Origin: Mucilaginibacter sp.
GTDB lineage: Bacteria; Bacteroidota; Bacteroidia; Sphingobacteriales; Sphingobacteriaceae
NCBI RefSeq assembly: GCF_025362475.1
Contig: NZ_JANYGH010000053.1
Location: 1-52,238, forward strand
DNA length: 52,238 bases
Direction: 5' to 3'
Position numbers and translations under genes: made by a program. Below are positions 51,127 through 52,238 of this stretch, one piece after another. How positions within the stretch are numbered: the stretch's first letter is position 1; each line of letters starts with the position of its first letter. A model generated the notes under the pieces. That model saw only the letters and a program-made list of their open reading frames with translations. It had not been told where the DNA came from and did not search any database.

Positions 51127-52238
51127 ATGGCAGAACCAGTTAATTATAGCGAAGATAGTATCCGCTCCCTCGATTGGAAAGAACACATCCGTTTACGCCC
51201 CGGTATGTACATAGGTAAATTGGGCGATGGCTCGGCTTATGACGACGGTGTATATGTGTTGCTTAAAGAAATTATTGATAACTCCATAGATGAGTTTGTA
51301 ATGGGATCGGGCCGTACTATTGAGGTAAATATGAGCGATCATAAAGTATCCGTACGTGATTACGGCCGGGGGATTCCTTTAGGTAAAGTGATTGATTGCG
51401 TATCCAAAATAAATACCGGTGGTAAATATGATAGCAAGGCCTTCCAAAAATCGGTAGGATTGAACGGTGTGGGTACTAAGGCAGTGAACGCGTTATCAAA
51501 CAATTTCATTGTACAATCATACCGTGATGGCCGCACCAAACTGGCCGAATTTGCCAAAGGCGAACTGATCAGGGATGAAGCTGAAAAAGAAACCACCCAG
51601 CGCAATGGTACCGCCATTAATTTTATTCCCGATGATACCATTTTCAGGAACTACCGCTTTATACCTGAGTTTGTAGATAGCATGATCTGGAATTATGTGT
51701 TCCTTAATTCGGGCCTGACACTTAATTTTAACGGTCAAAAATATTTTTCAGAACGCGGCCTTTATGATCTATTAACTAAAAATACCGATGTTGAAACACT
51801 GCGCTATCCCATCATCCACCTTAAAGGCGAGGATATTGAAATAGCTATGACCCATGGTCAGCAATACGGTGAAGAATACTATTCGTTTGTTAACGGCCAA
51901 AATACAACACAGGGAGGTACACATCAGGCGGCTTTTCGCGAGGCTGTGGTGAAAACCATCCGCGAGTTTTATAAAAAGGAGTTTGATGCGTCGGATATCC
52001 GTGCATCCATAGTTGCCGCCATAGCCATTAAAGTGCAGGAGCCGGTATTTGAATCACAAACAAAAACCAAATTAGGCTCTAATGAAATTGCGCCGGGCGG
52101 TCAAAGTGTGCGCAGCTTTATCGGCGATTTTATTAAGCAGCAGCTTGATAATTATCTTCATAAAAATCCGGAAGTAGCGCGTGCCATTGAAGCTAAGATC
52201 TTAGCCAATGAGCGCGAGCGAAAAGAATTATCCGGCAT
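51127..52238 (+). CDS. parE: DNA topoisomerase IV subunit B, 3' end outside window
   Basis: The first 370 residues of a type IIA topoisomerase ATPase subunit. N-terminal ITRLDWKEHIR-like start (SIRSLDWKEHIRLRPGMYIG), GHKL ATP site with Glu48 and Asn52 (LKEIIDNSIDEF), DYGRGIPLG at 78-86, GLNGVGTKAVNAL at 111-123, and the transducer domain (SFVNGQNTTQGGTHQAAFREA). The start SIRSLDW and the absence of GyrB-type insertions so far match Bacteroidota ParE rather than GyrB; the decisive C-terminal part is cut off by the window edge. ParE with ParC decatenates daughter chromosomes. Confidence 0.88.
   Translation, partial: MAEPVNYSEDSIRSLDWKEHIRLRPGMYIGKLGDGSAYDDGVYVLLKEIIDNSIDEFVMGSGRTIEVNMSDHKVSVRDYGRGIPLGKVIDCVSKINTGGKYDSKAFQKSVGLNGVGTKAVNALSNNFIVQSYRDGRTKLAEFAKGELIRDEAEKETTQRNGTAINFIPDDTIFRNYRFIPEFVDSMIWNYVFLNSGLTLNFNGQKYFSERGLYDLLTKNTDVETLRYPIIHLKGEDIEIAMTHGQQYGEEYYSFVNGQNTTQGGTHQAAFREAVVKTIREFYKKEFDASDIRASIVAAIAIKVQEPVFESQTKTKLGSNEIAPGGQSVRSFIGDFIKQQLDNYLHKNPEVARAIEAKILANERERKELSG

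Overview
The window is a stretch of chromosome from a member of the Bacteroidota, most likely family Sphingobacteriaceae (Mucilaginibacter or Pedobacter type). The evidence is Bacteroidota-typical families (DUF5606, Porin_10-like putative porin, DUF2490, DUF5916 with a CBM9-like domain, the secreted protein usually labelled asparagine synthetase B), few Shine-Dalgarno sequences, and many TAnnTTTG -7 promoter elements. No rRNA, tRNA, CRISPR array, classical insertion sequence or prophage was seen.

Layout. 1-670: a terminator or small-RNA-like unit, then dispersed inverted repeats. 671-3182: DUF5606 protein, cyclophilin, and divergently a secreted GATase-like protein. 3556-7494 (minus): overlapping lpxK, purine nucleoside phosphorylase and putative porin. 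7767-10683: class A beta-lactamase-like protein, NTF2-like secreted protein, purN, lipoprotein. 10936-12657: a yiaK-type dehydrogenase broken by one frameshift, then a HigB/HigA toxin-antitoxin pair with a readable operator region. 12710-18930: RluA-type pseudouridine synthase, panB, carA, TPR sensor histidine kinase, helix-hairpin-helix protein. 19044-24780: secreted protein of unknown function, a 32-residue mini-ORF with a long hairpin, an ABC exporter pair, a small membrane protein, and a DUF2490 protein preceded by 11-bp direct repeats. 24877-28843: eno, lspA, DEAD-box helicase, FtsB/DivIC-like protein. 28946-29501: a DUF559 endonuclease gene between perfect 41-bp inverted repeats. 29585-34493: VWA membrane protein, fabG, purH. 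34770-40522: mreB-mreC-mreD-pbp2-rodA elongasome operon. 40656-46571: TonB-dependent receptor, MmcQ/YjbR protein, methyltransferase, GH31 glycosidase. 46664-51021: DUF5916 protein, methyltransferase, GNAT protein, secreted protein. 51127-end: parE, cut by the window edge.

Most genes are housekeeping: cell-wall elongation, purine synthesis and salvage, lipid A, pantothenate, lipoprotein processing, central glycolysis. The cell-surface set (porin, TonB receptor, GH31, DUF5916, DUF2490) fits a glycan-degrading, outer-membrane-rich lifestyle.

The most unusual content is in the gaps. The best candidate for an undescribed system is the compact DUF559 element: a VSR-like endonuclease gene enclosed by REP-like hairpins in inverted orientation, resembling in layout (not in protein) the REP/RAYT systems. 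A second pattern is a set of about ten unrelated degenerate short-word repeat families in intergenic gaps, each present as a forward and a reverse cluster within the same gap. One of them runs into a gene and encodes most of its signal peptide.
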